In this document: positions 33,152 through 42,325 of the stretch, piece after piece
How the letters are laid out: every line of letters starts with the position of its first letter
Numbering within the stretch: the stretch's first letter is position 1
Notes under the pieces: generated by a model
What the model was told of the DNA's origin: nothing
Database searches by the model: none
The model's input: only the letters and a program-made list of their open reading frames with translations
Assembly (NCBI RefSeq): GCF_030655665.1
Contig: NZ_JAUSPQ010000006.1
Coordinates: 124,001-188,000, forward strand
Length of the DNA stretch: 64,000 bases
From: Methanocorpusculum sp.
GTDB taxonomy: Archaea; Halobacteriota; Methanomicrobia; Methanomicrobiales; Methanocorpusculaceae
Direction: 5' to 3'
Program-made: the position numbers and the translations under genes

Positions 33152-34066
33152 TTATGGGGAATAGAGTGTGCCTATTCGCTTCCATCCCCATCCACTGGTA
33201 GCTTCAGATTCGAATGTCGTAGCTGCTGTAGTAGAATCCCATACATAGAGTTTAGTATTGTTATAGTATAGTGTTCCTTTAGATACTGGTTTCACACCCT
33301 CATGGAATGATAAGTATCCCCACCCAATGAAATCTCCATCGTCATAGGTGAGCACCCGGCTTGTATTAATTTTAGTCCATTCATCGTGTTGTGGAAGTTC
33401 TGTGAATATAGTAATATTTGATGTTGTCTGAGCCTCTGCATTACTCAATGTGTATGGAGATACTCCGAATGAAGTAATAGCCCACCAGTGATATTCGCCA
33501 TCATAATAGACATTATTATTTGGTAAGGTTATACTGCCAGTAGCGTTTGCTTCATCCCTGAGATTCTTCCATACTCCACCCCAAACAGCATCGGAAATTA
33601 AATATTTCTGCCCAGCTGCTAATAGTATCATCGGATCTGCACCCCCTCCGCTCCCCGCTTTACCGACCGTCTTCTCTGCAAGAAGTGTTGAGATGCCTTT
33701 ATCACTCGTGGAAACTACGGAAACCGTTCCAACCGCTTCCGTTCCTGAATCCCATGTTAAGGTGATCCCGGGACCAAAATCCCCTGTCCCGCCGAACTCT
33801 GCTGTTTTGTCTACACCATCGACAAGGATCTTATATGTCCCTGCGGGAAGGAGTTCCCCGTTCAGATGTGTCACGGTGATGATATTTCCCTGTTGTCCTA
33901 TGGAAATTCCGAGGATCGGAGCAGGCTCTGCCATACCAAAACCAAGAAAAACGACTGCAGATATTGAAATGAGTACTACGGTAAGAGCAATGATCAGTAT
34001 TGTTCCGATGACCGGTGATACCGCATTGTCTTTTGAAATAGGAGTACTCAGCATGTGTTTAATCAT
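33152..34066 (-). CDS. Archaeal type IV pilin-like protein, variable C-terminus (1)
   Basis: 304 residues. The prepilin segment KDNAVSPVIGTILIIALTVVLISISAVVFLGFGMAEP is the archaeal pilin N-terminus (DUF1628/PF07790 type), cleaved just before AVSPV by a prepilin peptidase, with the hydrophobic helix that assembles filaments. A beta domain to about residue 140 (GISIGQQGNIITVTHLNGELLPAGTYKILVDGVDK...GKAGSGGG) is nearly the same as in the neighbouring paralogue at 34213. After the Gly-rich linker the C-terminal 160 residues differ completely, apart from both being aromatic-rich and possibly adhesive. Confidence 0.8.
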   Translation of the reverse strand: MIKHMLSTPISKDNAVSPVIGTILIIALTVVLISISAVVFLGFGMAEPAPILGISIGQQGNIITVTHLNGELLPAGTYKILVDGVDKTAEFGGTGDFGPGITLTWDSGTEAVGTVSVVSTSDKGISTLLAEKTVGKAGSGGGADPMILLAAGQKYLISDAVWGGVWKNLRDEANATGSITLPNNNVYYDGEYHWWAITSFGVSPYTLSNAEAQTTSNITIFTELPQHDEWTKINTSRVLTYDDGDFIGWGYLSFHEGVKPVSKGTLYYNNTKLYVWDSTTAATTFESEATSGWGWKRIGTLYSP

Positions 34067-34212
34067 CTATGAGTAATACCGTAATATGATTTTCCTTGTA
34101 GAAGCTTTCAAAATCTGCTGTTATTTGAAGTATGCTGGTGAGTCAATCTTTATGGGAAATCTTCGAAAGAATATTCATTCATGCGGGTATGGGAGATAAA
34201 ATGAAGAGAGGT

Positions 34213-35070
34213 CTATTTTATATATGCAATTTTAACCCACTCACCTGTGTCTGGATCACGTGATGGATTCCATTGATTAGATGCTGTAATTACATCCATA
34301 TATAATGCCCCAGAGTATTCATATAGTGAGCCTATTGTTGGATATGGGTATTTCCACGTTCCGCCAGGGGTCTCAATATCACTTGTATTATAAATCTTTT
34401 TTGACAGATCAATCTCTATCAACCTATAATCAGAATAACTTGCCATATACTCTTGGATTGATGGGTCTGTCGCTGCCTCTGCTTTAGACATATACTGATT
34501 GTTAATAGAAACCCAATACTCTCCATTATCAACGTACACAATCCCATGACCTAAAAGAAGACCACCCGAACTTGCATTCACATCATCAAGAAATGTCTGC
34601 CAGTTTACTCTGTGGATAATCGTATATTTATCTTCAAAGCCCCCTCCGCCGCTTCCCGCCTTCCCGATGTTCTTCTCCGCGAGTAGCGTTGATACACCCT
34701 TATCACTTGTATATACCACCGACACCGTTCCAACTGCTTCCGTCCCAGAATCCCAACTAAGCGTTATGCCCGGACCAAAATCCACGGTCCCGCCGAACTC
34801 TGCTGTTTTATCCACGCCGTCGACGAGGATCTTATAGGATCCTGCGGGGAGCTCTGCTCCATTCAGATGCGTGACCGTGATGATATTTCCCTGACTTTCG
34901 ATCGATATCCCGAGAATAGGCGTCGGCTCCGCCATACCAAACCCCATTAGTACAGCTCCGATAATACCGATAAGAACGACCGTGAGGGCGACGAGAAGTA
35001 TCGTTCCGATGACTGGAGACACGGCGTCTTCCTTCGGCGAAGCTGGAAAATGCATAATAAAAAGGTACAT
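34213..35070 (-). CDS. Archaeal type IV pilin-like protein, variable C-terminus (2)
   Basis: 285 residues; an internal ATG six codons in is an alternative start. Prepilin motif KEDAVSPVIGTILLVALTVVLIGIIGAVLMGFGMAEP. The next 95 residues align almost without gaps with the paralogue at 33152 (GISIESQGNIITVTHLNGAELPAGSYKILVDGVDKTAEFGG), ending in GKAGSGGGG. The C-terminal part (KYTIIHRVNWQTFLDDVNASS...YEYSGALYMDVITASNQWNPSRD) is unrelated in sequence, though both contain a short EYW/YHWW...SKAEA or SNAEA motif. Tandem duplication with tip divergence is inferred. Confidence 0.8.
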   Translation of the reverse strand: MYLFIMHFPASPKEDAVSPVIGTILLVALTVVLIGIIGAVLMGFGMAEPTPILGISIESQGNIITVTHLNGAELPAGSYKILVDGVDKTAEFGGTVDFGPGITLSWDSGTEAVGTVSVVYTSDKGVSTLLAEKNIGKAGSGGGGFEDKYTIIHRVNWQTFLDDVNASSGGLLLGHGIVYVDNGEYWVSINNQYMSKAEAATDPSIQEYMASYSDYRLIEIDLSKKIYNTSDIETPGGTWKYPYPTIGSLYEYSGALYMDVITASNQWNPSRDPDTGEWVKIAYIK

Positions 35071-35201
35071 GGACTCATTAGTATATTAATCATCTCTAAA
35101 GGGCAAACCAGAAATTATATCAGGTATATGAGAGGAAACTTTTTTCAAGACATTCTACGAGAAATAGTATTATCATCTCAACCCGCCCTAAATTCATTAT
35201 T

Positions 35202-36065
35202 ATGGATGATGTTCCGAATGGATTAACCGACGAAGAGATTCTTCAGCGGGCTGAGGGTATCAGAAAGGCCGAAGAAGCTAAAAAGGCTGAAGAACTCAAA
35301 CGAGCTGAGGAAATCAGAAAGGCTGACGAGGCGAAGAAAGCTGAGGAGCTCCGGCGTGCTGAGGAGATCAAAAAAACCGAAGCAGCAAAAAAAGCCGAGG
35401 AACTTAAGAAAGCTGAAGTTCTGGTCAATGAAGAACAAGCCAAAAAAGCTGCGGAAGCCAAAAAAGTTCATGATGCAGAAAGAGCTGCAAATCTCGAAAA
35501 AGAAGTTGCACGTCTAGCTGCAGAAAAAGCCGCGGCAGAAGATGCTGCAAAGAAAGCTGCTGCAAAAAATGAACCGAAACCAAAGAAATCCCATAAGGGT
35601 CTGATGATATTCGGGATCGTTCTCCTTCTCGTGATCGTCTTTGCAGGAGTTGTGGTCATTTCGGCAGATGTGACGATAACCGGCGGAACCGACAAAACCT
35701 ACGGGTATGATACGACCTACAATGTCTGGATCCCACTCGACAAAGAACTGAGTGTCGGCGGCTACAAAATCATTGCCCTCTCTCCCTCATCAGGCAACGT
35801 CATGATGATCTCCCTAGGCGGCGTGACCTATCCGCTTACAGTCAATGCAGTGACCTATGTTCCTGATCAGATTGCTACGCTGACCATTTTCTGGGGCAAA
35901 GTAACGGTAATGAAACTCCAGTATGAGATCGCTCTTACGTATCTTGGCAACACGAACGACAATGAAGCAGCATTTAAAATGGTGATCTCAAGTGATCAGC
36001 AGTTGCCGGAGTTCATAATAACTCTCTTCCTCTCGTCAAGCGGGGTCAAGGTCCAATCAGTATAA
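35202..36065 (+). CDS. TolA-like coiled-coil membrane protein
   Basis: 287 residues. Residues about 10-125 are heptad-like KAEEAKKAEELKRAEEIRKA repeats, which predict a long charged helix in the cytoplasm. After a basic stretch (KPKKSHKG) a single membrane span (LMIFGIVLLLVIVFAGVVVIS) leads to an external domain of about 125 residues rich in beta structure (VTITGGTDKTYGYDTTYNVWIPLDKEL). It resembles TolA-like spacers only in composition. Divergent from the pilins and 7 bases before birA. Function unknown. Confidence 0.6.
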   Translation: MDDVPNGLTDEEILQRAEGIRKAEEAKKAEELKRAEEIRKADEAKKAEELRRAEEIKKTEAAKKAEELKKAEVLVNEEQAKKAAEAKKVHDAERAANLEKEVARLAAEKAAAEDAAKKAAAKNEPKPKKSHKGLMIFGIVLLLVIVFAGVVVISADVTITGGTDKTYGYDTTYNVWIPLDKELSVGGYKIIALSPSSGNVMMISLGGVTYPLTVNAVTYVPDQIATLTIFWGKVTVMKLQYEIALTYLGNTNDNEAAFKMVISSDQQLPEFIITLFLSSSGVKVQSV

Positions 36066-36072
36066 TTAAAAG

Positions 36073-37032
36073 ATGACAACAAAATTCCTGGTGCTTTGCA
36101 TCCTGGAAAAAAATACCGGCAAGTATGTGTCCGGCGAGCAGATCGCGGCGGAGCTTTCTCTCTCGAGAACTGCGGTCTGGAAAGCGGTCCGGGCTTTACA
36201 GAGCGAAGGCTATCTTATCTCAGCCGTTTCCAACAAAGGATATCTTCTGGAAAACTCCGACGTCCTCTCGGCTGAAGGTATACGTTCCCGACTTCTGCCG
36301 AAGTATGCCGACACGGTCGTCATTGTCAAGACCTCAACTGAATCGACGAATATTGATGCGAAGGTTTTGGCCGCTGCCGGAGCGAAACACGGAACGGTGA
36401 TTCTTGCAGAAGAACAGACCGCCGGCCGCGGGAGATACGGGAAATCCTTTTACTCCCCCAAAGGTACCGGCATCTATCTAAGCATCATCGCCCGGCTTGG
36501 GATCTCCTTTTCGGACGCGGTTATGATCACGACCGCGGCAGGCGTTGCTGTCTGCAGATCGATCGAATCCGTTTCCGATCTTCGCCCTCAGATCAAGTGG
36601 GTCAACGATATATTTTTGAACGGAAAAAAGATATGCGGGATCGGAACCGAGGCGGTAAGCAATATCGAATCGGGAACTCTCGAGTCGGTGATCGTGGGGG
36701 TCGGCGTGAACTTCAAAACCTCAGAGTTCCCAAAAGACCTCGAATCCATCGCGGGTCCGCTGTTTCCAAAAGATTTTCCGCTCACCAGAAATGCGTTCGC
36801 CGCGATAATGATCAATCATCTGCTGGATATGTTCGCCGCTCTTCCGGAGAAAAATTTCATCGAAGAGTATCGTTCCCGATCGCTTATTCTTGGAAAAGAG
36901 ATCATGTTTATCGAAAAGAATGTCTGGCACTCTGCGAAGGCGGTTGAAATCGACGACAAGGGCGGTTTGGTTGTTGAAACCGACGGAAAAACCAGGACAC
37001 TGACCTCGGGTGAGGTCAGCGTTCGCATTTAG
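36073..37032 (+). CDS. birA: Biotin-protein ligase / biotin operon repressor
   Basis: 319 residues. N-terminal winged helix (GEQIAAELSLSRTAVWKAVRALQSEGYLI), central ligase domain with STNIDAKVLAAAGAKHGTVILAEEQTAGRGRYGKSFYSPKGTGIYLS (GRGRxG biotinyl-AMP loop), KWVNDIFLNGKKICGIGTE (catalytic Lys in the KWPND-like motif) and GVGVNFKT; a C-terminal SH3-like tail. It attaches biotin to carboxylases such as pyruvate carboxylase. The HTH suggests it also represses biotin genes. It ends overlapping the M50 gene by 4 bases on the opposite strand. Confidence 0.92.
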   Translation: MTTKFLVLCILEKNTGKYVSGEQIAAELSLSRTAVWKAVRALQSEGYLISAVSNKGYLLENSDVLSAEGIRSRLLPKYADTVVIVKTSTESTNIDAKVLAAAGAKHGTVILAEEQTAGRGRYGKSFYSPKGTGIYLSIIARLGISFSDAVMITTAAGVAVCRSIESVSDLRPQIKWVNDIFLNGKKICGIGTEAVSNIESGTLESVIVGVGVNFKTSEFPKDLESIAGPLFPKDFPLTRNAFAAIMINHLLDMFAALPEKNFIEEYRSRSLILGKEIMFIEKNVWHSAKAVEIDDKGGLVVETDGKTRTLTSGEVSVRI

Positions 37033-37721
37033 ACAAAAAACTGAAGGATAACTGTCGGCATAAGTGCGAGATAGAGCAGGACAAGCGATACGGCAATAAC
37101 TACGCCGAAGATGACCGGGTTCCATCTCAGAATCTTTTTTCCGTCAAGCGGCCCGACCGGGAGCATGTTGAAGAATGCGAGCATCGCATTGACCTGGAAG
37201 CCGATCATTCCCAGATAGAACAAAAATCCCGGCAGGGTTAAGAGGACGATTCCAGCAGAAGGCGAAATCAAAAACCCGACGATCATTATGATAAGGAATG
37301 GGATGATCAGGACAAGATTCGTCAGGGGTCCGGCGATGGAGATAAGTCCGTTCTCTTTTTTGGTCATCTCGCGTCCGGCAGTGTTGATGAGCGTGGCTCC
37401 GGGTGCGGCAAATACGATCCCCGTGATTGCCGCAACGACTACGGCAATGATCAGCATCTGCGTGCTTTTTCGAAACTCTGCCCAGTAGCCGAACTTCATG
37501 GCGGTGAATTTGTGGGCAAGTTCGTGAAGAACGAAGGAGAGTCCGACCGCGATCAGCGATACGAGGAAGGTTATCAGAAGTCCTTCTACGGTTATGTTTT
37601 GATAGTCGGTGATTAGTGCAAGTCCGCCGTTAATGCCGAGCGTAAAGGCAACACCGAGGACGAGCCAGGCGATCAGAAGATCTTTTCTTTCAAACGGGGA
37701 GATTTTATCTAAGAGACTCAT
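37029..37721 (-). CDS. M50-family (site-2-like) membrane metalloprotease
   Basis: 230 residues with about six membrane spans. The zinc site FVLHELAHKFTAMKFG (HExxH) is followed by a second motif NMLPVGPLDGKKILRW (NxxPxxxxDG, the third zinc ligand Asp). These are the intramembrane protease motifs of the M50 group. The natural substrate is unknown. The gene starts right after the AcnX stop (37722), so it is probably the last gene of the isoprenoid operon, without any clear functional link. Confidence 0.88.
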   Translation of the reverse strand: MSLLDKISPFERKDLLIAWLVLGVAFTLGINGGLALITDYQNITVEGLLITFLVSLIAVGLSFVLHELAHKFTAMKFGYWAEFRKSTQMLIIAVVVAAITGIVFAAPGATLINTAGREMTKKENGLISIAGPLTNLVLIIPFLIIMIVGFLISPSAGIVLLTLPGFLFYLGMIGFQVNAMLAFFNMLPVGPLDGKKILRWNPVIFGVVIAVSLVLLYLALMPTVILQFFV

Positions 37722-38906
37722 TTATTCACCACATCCTACACGGACACATTCCTCGAGAGTGCCTAAAAGCGGCGTCGCTTTGCACATTCCCGGAAGGTAC
37801 GTGAATGCTTTTCCGGAGTTCGTCATAACAACTCCGGCTTTGTCCATTAGCGGTGAGACGACCATACAGGTGTCGGGAACGATTTTTGCACCGCTGCTGA
37901 GGATCTTATTACAAAGATCCGGGTATTTTGCTCTCAATTCTTCTGCAGCAAAGATGTAAAACGGCATTACGACCCGTCTGTTTTCCAGAAGCGAGGCAAG
38001 TTCTTCGAGTTCATCCGTCGAAAGGTGGGGGCATCCAAGGGCTATGACATCCGCCTCCAGATTGCCGAACAGTTCTTCGATCTCGGCCACTTCGATCTCG
38101 ATGACTTCGCGGTCATCCTCTTCGATGTGTTTTTTGAAGAAGGGGAATCGGGTCTCCGGAGTGATCTCGTTTACATGGTACAAAGCAACTGCCCCACTTG
38201 CGGCCATGGCAGCTCCCAGACTTTTGAGCATGTCGCGGTTTGGACGAATGTCGGTGAAAAACGGGATCCTGTTTCCGGAAATTGCTCCGGCGATGATGCC
38301 GAGTGCCCCGTAATGCGCATTGGTCCAGGATTTTGTCGCCGCCGGATCGTCAATGTGGAACTCGATCTGGGGGACACGGTTCTTGACAATGTGGAGACCG
38401 TAGTAGGGTGTCTTTCCGGTGAGGGCTGACGCGAGGGCTGACGGTCCGCCTTCTCTGTTTGTCCTTGCACCGAGAACAGAGTTCACGTAGCTGACTGCCG
38501 AGGACTCCGACCATGCGAGGTGGTCACCTCTTTCGATGATATTGAAGTAGTAAGGTGTGCAGGTGCAGGTCAAACGAATCCCGAGTCGTGCATATGCGGC
38601 ATTTACTTCCAGCTGTTTTTTCGCGAAATCATTTGGGATCCCAAGGTTCTGCCACTCATCACGCGGCATCCCTATCGGATTCAGGAATGACGGGACGACT
38701 GCTTTTCCCGAGAGGGTGTTGAGCCAGGAGAGTCCTGCATCCCCGATGGTTTTGAAGGAGGCTCCGGATACCTGGACACTTTTTACTTCGATGAACTTCT
38801 CCGCCTCGTAGATCTTTCCGAGAGCGAGGAGGATCTCCATCATCTTTTGTTTGGTTTCGCCGTATTCTCCGTTCAGCAGCGCCTGATCATATTTGTCTAA
38901 TTCCAT
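37722..38906 (-). CDS. Aconitase X, large subunit of phosphomevalonate dehydratase
   Basis: 394 residues of the DUF521/AcnX family: LLNGEYGETKQKMMEILLALGKI, VSGASFKTIGDAGLSWLN, CTCTPYY (cluster-binding Cys region), AWSESSAVSYVNSVLGARTNREGGPSAL, GCPHLSTDELEELA, DTCMVVSPL. In archaea this subunit plus a small DUF126 subunit removes water from mevalonate 5-phosphate in the modified mevalonate pathway (established for Aeropyrum-type and methanogen enzymes). The UbiD and UbiX genes beside it belong to the next step. A DUF126-type small subunit gene is not present in this window. Confidence 0.85.
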   Translation of the reverse strand: MELDKYDQALLNGEYGETKQKMMEILLALGKIYEAEKFIEVKSVQVSGASFKTIGDAGLSWLNTLSGKAVVPSFLNPIGMPRDEWQNLGIPNDFAKKQLEVNAAYARLGIRLTCTCTPYYFNIIERGDHLAWSESSAVSYVNSVLGARTNREGGPSALASALTGKTPYYGLHIVKNRVPQIEFHIDDPAATKSWTNAHYGALGIIAGAISGNRIPFFTDIRPNRDMLKSLGAAMAASGAVALYHVNEITPETRFPFFKKHIEEDDREVIEIEVAEIEELFGNLEADVIALGCPHLSTDELEELASLLENRRVVMPFYIFAAEELRAKYPDLCNKILSSGAKIVPDTCMVVSPLMDKAGVVMTNSGKAFTYLPGMCKATPLLGTLEECVRVGCGE

Positions 38907-38924
38907 TGTTCACTTCCTTATTAT

Positions 38925-40163
38925 TCAATCCCATTCAGCACGGATAAACTCATCTTCTGATCCAAGCGGAATAGTTGCGTCCACTCCTGCCTTTACATTC
39001 ATGCCGTCTCCGATCCTGCAGGGGTCGAGGGAGGATCCCCTGACACCTGATATGATCATGACATCCGTGTCTGCCCGGACGCGTGTTGCGATCGCGAACT
39101 CCACATCCGAGGGGTCGTAGATGTTGATGTCTTCATCGACGATGACGACATGTTTGAGCGAGGTGTGGGCGGCGAATGCTGCCATGATGGCATTTTTCCC
39201 GTCACCGTCGGTCATCTTTTTGATCTGGACGACCGCATGGAAGTATCCTGCTCCTCCAGGCGTCAGATACACGTCTTTTACGTTCGTGACGCCAGAAACC
39301 GCCTGATAGATCCTTGGTTCATACGGGGCACCCATGAGCATTTTGTGTTCTGCGCCGGCCGGGACGATCCCGTGGTAGATGAAATCGGTTTTTGTCCGCA
39401 TGCCGATGATCTCAAGCACTGGCTGCATACGGACCGGGTCATAGGTCCCGCTGATGTCCACGAATGGCCCCTCTTCATGGAGTTCTTCGGTCAGGTATCC
39501 GTAGAGAACGATCTCAGCGTCGGGAACCTGGATTCCGTTTGGACAGGTGAAAAGATCCAGCTCTTTTCCGAGGATCTCTGCAGCATAGTTCATCTCTTTT
39601 CCTTCCGGGACCCGGGTGGAGGCGGCAAATGTCACTGCGGGGTGTGTTCCGATCGTGATCGCGATGGGTAGTTTTTTTCCTTCGGAGAAAGCCTGCTTCA
39701 TCAGTTTGTAGGTATGTCTTCCCTCAACGATCCTGCCGATCAGATGGGTTTCATCCAGGACCTGCAGGCGGTGGATCGAGGCATTGGTGACCCCGTTCCA
39801 TGCAGAAAATACGATACCTGATGTCAGGTATTTCCCTGCATCCTTCGGGAAATGCTTCATGATCGGGATCTTTGCAAGGTCTGCCTTTTCGAACTGCAGG
39901 GTTCCTGCATCCCGGGTTTTTCCTGCGTATGTGCAGGCAGCGAGTGTTTTTACAAGTCTTTCCTTTGGGATGTTGAGAGCGACCGAAAGCGATTCCCGGT
40001 CGAAGATGGTGTTCATCACACAGCGGTGACCATCCATATTCGTGAACTCAAGCATTTTTTTAGTTTGGAAAGCACGCTTTGGGGCTTCGTATTTGGAAGA
40101 GACCGGTTCATTGATCTCTTCAACAAGCCCTGCTGTTTTCATCTGCTGAATAAAATTTCTCAT
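38925..40163 (-). CDS. UbiD-family decarboxylase (probably anhydromevalonate phosphate decarboxylase)
   Basis: 412 residues from MRNFIQQM at 40163, because the stop of ubiX and this start share TAATG and GGTGG precedes it; a GTG three codons up is less likely. UbiD features include the prenyl-FMN-binding N-terminal region, EGPFVDISGTYDPVRMQPVLEI with E...F.D..G.Y, and IYHGIVPAGAEHKMLMGAPYEP. Next to AcnX and UbiX, the likely reaction is decarboxylation of trans-anhydromevalonate 5-phosphate to isopentenyl phosphate, feeding lipid synthesis. Confidence 0.85.
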   Translation of the reverse strand: MRNFIQQMKTAGLVEEINEPVSSKYEAPKRAFQTKKMLEFTNMDGHRCVMNTIFDRESLSVALNIPKERLVKTLAACTYAGKTRDAGTLQFEKADLAKIPIMKHFPKDAGKYLTSGIVFSAWNGVTNASIHRLQVLDETHLIGRIVEGRHTYKLMKQAFSEGKKLPIAITIGTHPAVTFAASTRVPEGKEMNYAAEILGKELDLFTCPNGIQVPDAEIVLYGYLTEELHEEGPFVDISGTYDPVRMQPVLEIIGMRTKTDFIYHGIVPAGAEHKMLMGAPYEPRIYQAVSGVTNVKDVYLTPGGAGYFHAVVQIKKMTDGDGKNAIMAAFAAHTSLKHVVIVDEDINIYDPSDVEFAIATRVRADTDVMIISGVRGSSLDPCRIGDGMNVKAGVDATIPLGSEDEFIRAEWD

Positions 40164-40705
40164 TATTTCCACCGTGTTCCAATGGTGTGTTCGATCCCGA
40201 TGTGATCCAGGATCCGTGCGGCGATCATATCTGCAAGTTCGTCGAGAGTTTTTGGCTGTGTGTACAGCGGAGGGGATGCCGGCAGGATCAAGGCACCGGC
40301 ATCATGGGCCGCGAGCATGTTGATGAGATGGACCCGTGAGTACGGGGTTTCCCGCGGAACAAGGATGAGCGGTCTCCTCTCCTTGAGACAAACGTCAGCG
40401 GCTCTCGCAATCAATGTTGTCGAGTATCCGTTTGCGATCTGGGCAAGGCTTTTCATGCTGCAGGGAACGATCACCATCGCATCGAACTGAAACGATCCGC
40501 TGGCGATTCCCGCTTCCAGATCTAAATTTTCCTCATAATGTACCGGGTATCCGGAGAGATCGACCCCTTCGAGTTTGGCGACGGTCCGGGCGGTATCCGA
40601 GATGACGAGAAAAACTTCGGCTTCCGCGTGTTTGAGCGCCTCAAGTAACCGTTTTGCATAAAGTATCCCGGATGCTCCGGTCACCCCGACGACGATCCTC
40701 TTCAT
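40163..40705 (-). CDS. ubiX: Flavin prenyltransferase UbiX
   Basis: 180 residues. VVGVTGASGILYAKRLLEAL at the N-terminus (flavin-binding), VIVPCSMKSLAQIANGYSTTLIARAADVCLKERRPLILVPRETPYSRVHLINML with the conserved E and R, and ILPASPPLYTQPKTLDELADMI. It makes prenylated FMN, the cofactor needed by the UbiD protein encoded directly after it. Overlap of stop and start (TAATG) indicates coupled expression. Confidence 0.93.
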   Translation of the reverse strand: MKRIVVGVTGASGILYAKRLLEALKHAEAEVFLVISDTARTVAKLEGVDLSGYPVHYEENLDLEAGIASGSFQFDAMVIVPCSMKSLAQIANGYSTTLIARAADVCLKERRPLILVPRETPYSRVHLINMLAAHDAGALILPASPPLYTQPKTLDELADMIAARILDHIGIEHTIGTRWK

Positions 40706-40707
40706 AA

Positions 40708-41913
40708 CTATACTATAGTACCTGGGAGTTTATCTTGTTTTGTTGCCCGGCGCAGGGAAAGGACCTCTCGTGCTGCGTCACCAACTTTGTCAAGGACGTC
40801 TGCCGGTGCATAAACCCCGAGCCGCCACTGGCCCTGCCGGGTGGCGTTCATCATGGATAACAGCGGGATGATTTCTTCGAAGGCGACAAGGTCGTGCTGG
40901 TTTTGTACCTGGACCATCATCCGCATCTCTTTTCGGATCGGCGGGATGTCGAGGATGATCTTTTCTTCAGGTACGCCGGCAGTTTCGGCGATCGCCCGTC
41001 TCATCCGGGTCTTCTCTTCTGGTCTGAGCGAAGAGAGCCGGTCCATGTTCAGTTGTTCCCGTCCGGTGTAGACCGCCCGTTTATAGAGATCCCTTCTCCA
41101 GATCCTGTGCATCATCTCGCGGGAGATGGCCGAGGGTGAGTTCATGAGGAGGGTCGTTCCGGCGACATCATCCATTCTCATAAATGAGTCAGGGGTGCTG
41201 TCGGCAAAATGACTTCTTCCGGCAAGGAGGAACATCTCCTCTGCGATCCTTCCGACATGGTGATAATAGACCGAAGGACCCATGAGTGTTCTGGCAATGA
41301 GGAGCGACTCGGCGGCCGCAACGCCGGATTCTTTGATGGCAAGACCGTCGCCGGTGAAAACAAGGGACTGGATAAGCCGGCTCGCATCCAGATTCCCGTA
41401 CGGGACGCCGGTGTAATGTGCATCGCGTAAAAGATAGTCCATACGGTCGACATCCAGATCCCCGTGAATTATCTCTGCCAGTCGGTGGTTTCCTGCCACG
41501 ATCCCGGCGATCTCTTTTGGATCCGTTCCGTTCTCTTCCAGGATGTCGGAAATTTCCGGCGTGATGAGGTATGGTCCGATCTCATCGTGTGAGAACGGTC
41601 CGTACTCTGCCCGGAGTCTTTCACTTGCATGGGAGAATGGTCCGTGACCTATGTCGTGGAGAAGGGCTGCTGCGCAGACGAGAAACGTGTCGTCCCTGCT
41701 CAGGTCAAGCTGACGTGCGAGGAGTGAGGCGAGATGCATCGCTCCAAGCGAGTGTTCGAATCTGGTGTGGTTCGCTCCGGGATAGACAAGGTAGATGAAT
41801 CCGAGTTGTTTGATGTATCTGAGCCTCTGGACCGCTTCTGTGTCCAGAAGCGGGACAAGAGGCGTTGGGACCTCAATGTATCCATGGACCGGGTCTTTTA
41901 TCTGTTTTGGCAT
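40708..41913 (-). CDS. HD-superfamily phosphohydrolase (COG1078)
   Basis: 401 residues. KQIKDPVHGYIEVPTPLVPLLDTEAVQRLRYIKQLGFIYLVYPGANHTRFEHSLG opens the protein, then LLHDIGHGPFSHASE (HD metal site) and HGDLDVDRMDYLLRDAHYTGVPYGNLD. This matches SAMHD1-like/dGTPase-like archaeal HD enzymes, for which dNTP triphosphohydrolase activity is the best guess. It is followed 2 bases later by ubiX on the same strand, so part of the same transcript. Confidence 0.88.
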   Translation of the reverse strand: MPKQIKDPVHGYIEVPTPLVPLLDTEAVQRLRYIKQLGFIYLVYPGANHTRFEHSLGAMHLASLLARQLDLSRDDTFLVCAAALLHDIGHGPFSHASERLRAEYGPFSHDEIGPYLITPEISDILEENGTDPKEIAGIVAGNHRLAEIIHGDLDVDRMDYLLRDAHYTGVPYGNLDASRLIQSLVFTGDGLAIKESGVAAAESLLIARTLMGPSVYYHHVGRIAEEMFLLAGRSHFADSTPDSFMRMDDVAGTTLLMNSPSAISREMMHRIWRRDLYKRAVYTGREQLNMDRLSSLRPEEKTRMRRAIAETAGVPEEKIILDIPPIRKEMRMMVQVQNQHDLVAFEEIIPLLSMMNATRQGQWRLGVYAPADVLDKVGDAAREVLSLRRATKQDKLPGTIV

Positions 41914-41916
41914 TTA

Positions 41917-42291
41917 TCAGGATATTCCCAGTGTGTTTTTCAGATCGGCAGGATCCCGTCCCCCATCGCTGAACGTGATGACGGATGTATGTTCTTTGAT
42001 AATTTTACCGTCTTCTATCGTATATATGATCGCATACTTGCTTTCTCCGTAGTAGACCCGAATCAGCGAAGCTGCGTTGATGTAGTCTCCCTCTTCTGTT
42101 CGAATGACTGGGACCTGTGTTCCGTCGGCTGCCGTGGCCGTCAGAAGTTCGACGCCGAACCATTCCTCGAGGTTCTGTGCCTGCCGGTCCGAGGCGGTGT
42201 CGATCCCGATTCCTGCAAATCCGAGAGCTACGCCGGTCGAAACCATACATACTGCAAAAATGATCGCTATAATTTTCAGATATGTCTCCAT
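41917..42291 (-). CDS. Small membrane-anchored protein, unknown
   Basis: 124 residues from METYLKIIAI; the open frame to 42363 has no family-like extension. One N-terminal hydrophobic segment (IIAIIFAVCMVSTGVALGFA) precedes a beta-rich external domain with EEWFGVELLTATAADGTQVPVIRTEEGDYINAASLIRVYYGESKYAIIYTIEDGK. Not recognised. It ends 3 bases before the HD hydrolase gene, suggesting cotranscription. Confidence 0.55.
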   Translation of the reverse strand: METYLKIIAIIFAVCMVSTGVALGFAGIGIDTASDRQAQNLEEWFGVELLTATAADGTQVPVIRTEEGDYINAASLIRVYYGESKYAIIYTIEDGKIIKEHTSVITFSDGGRDPADLKNTLGIS

Positions 42292-42325
42292 GAGTAGAGT
42301 ATTCGGGGTATAAGGTAAAGAATTT

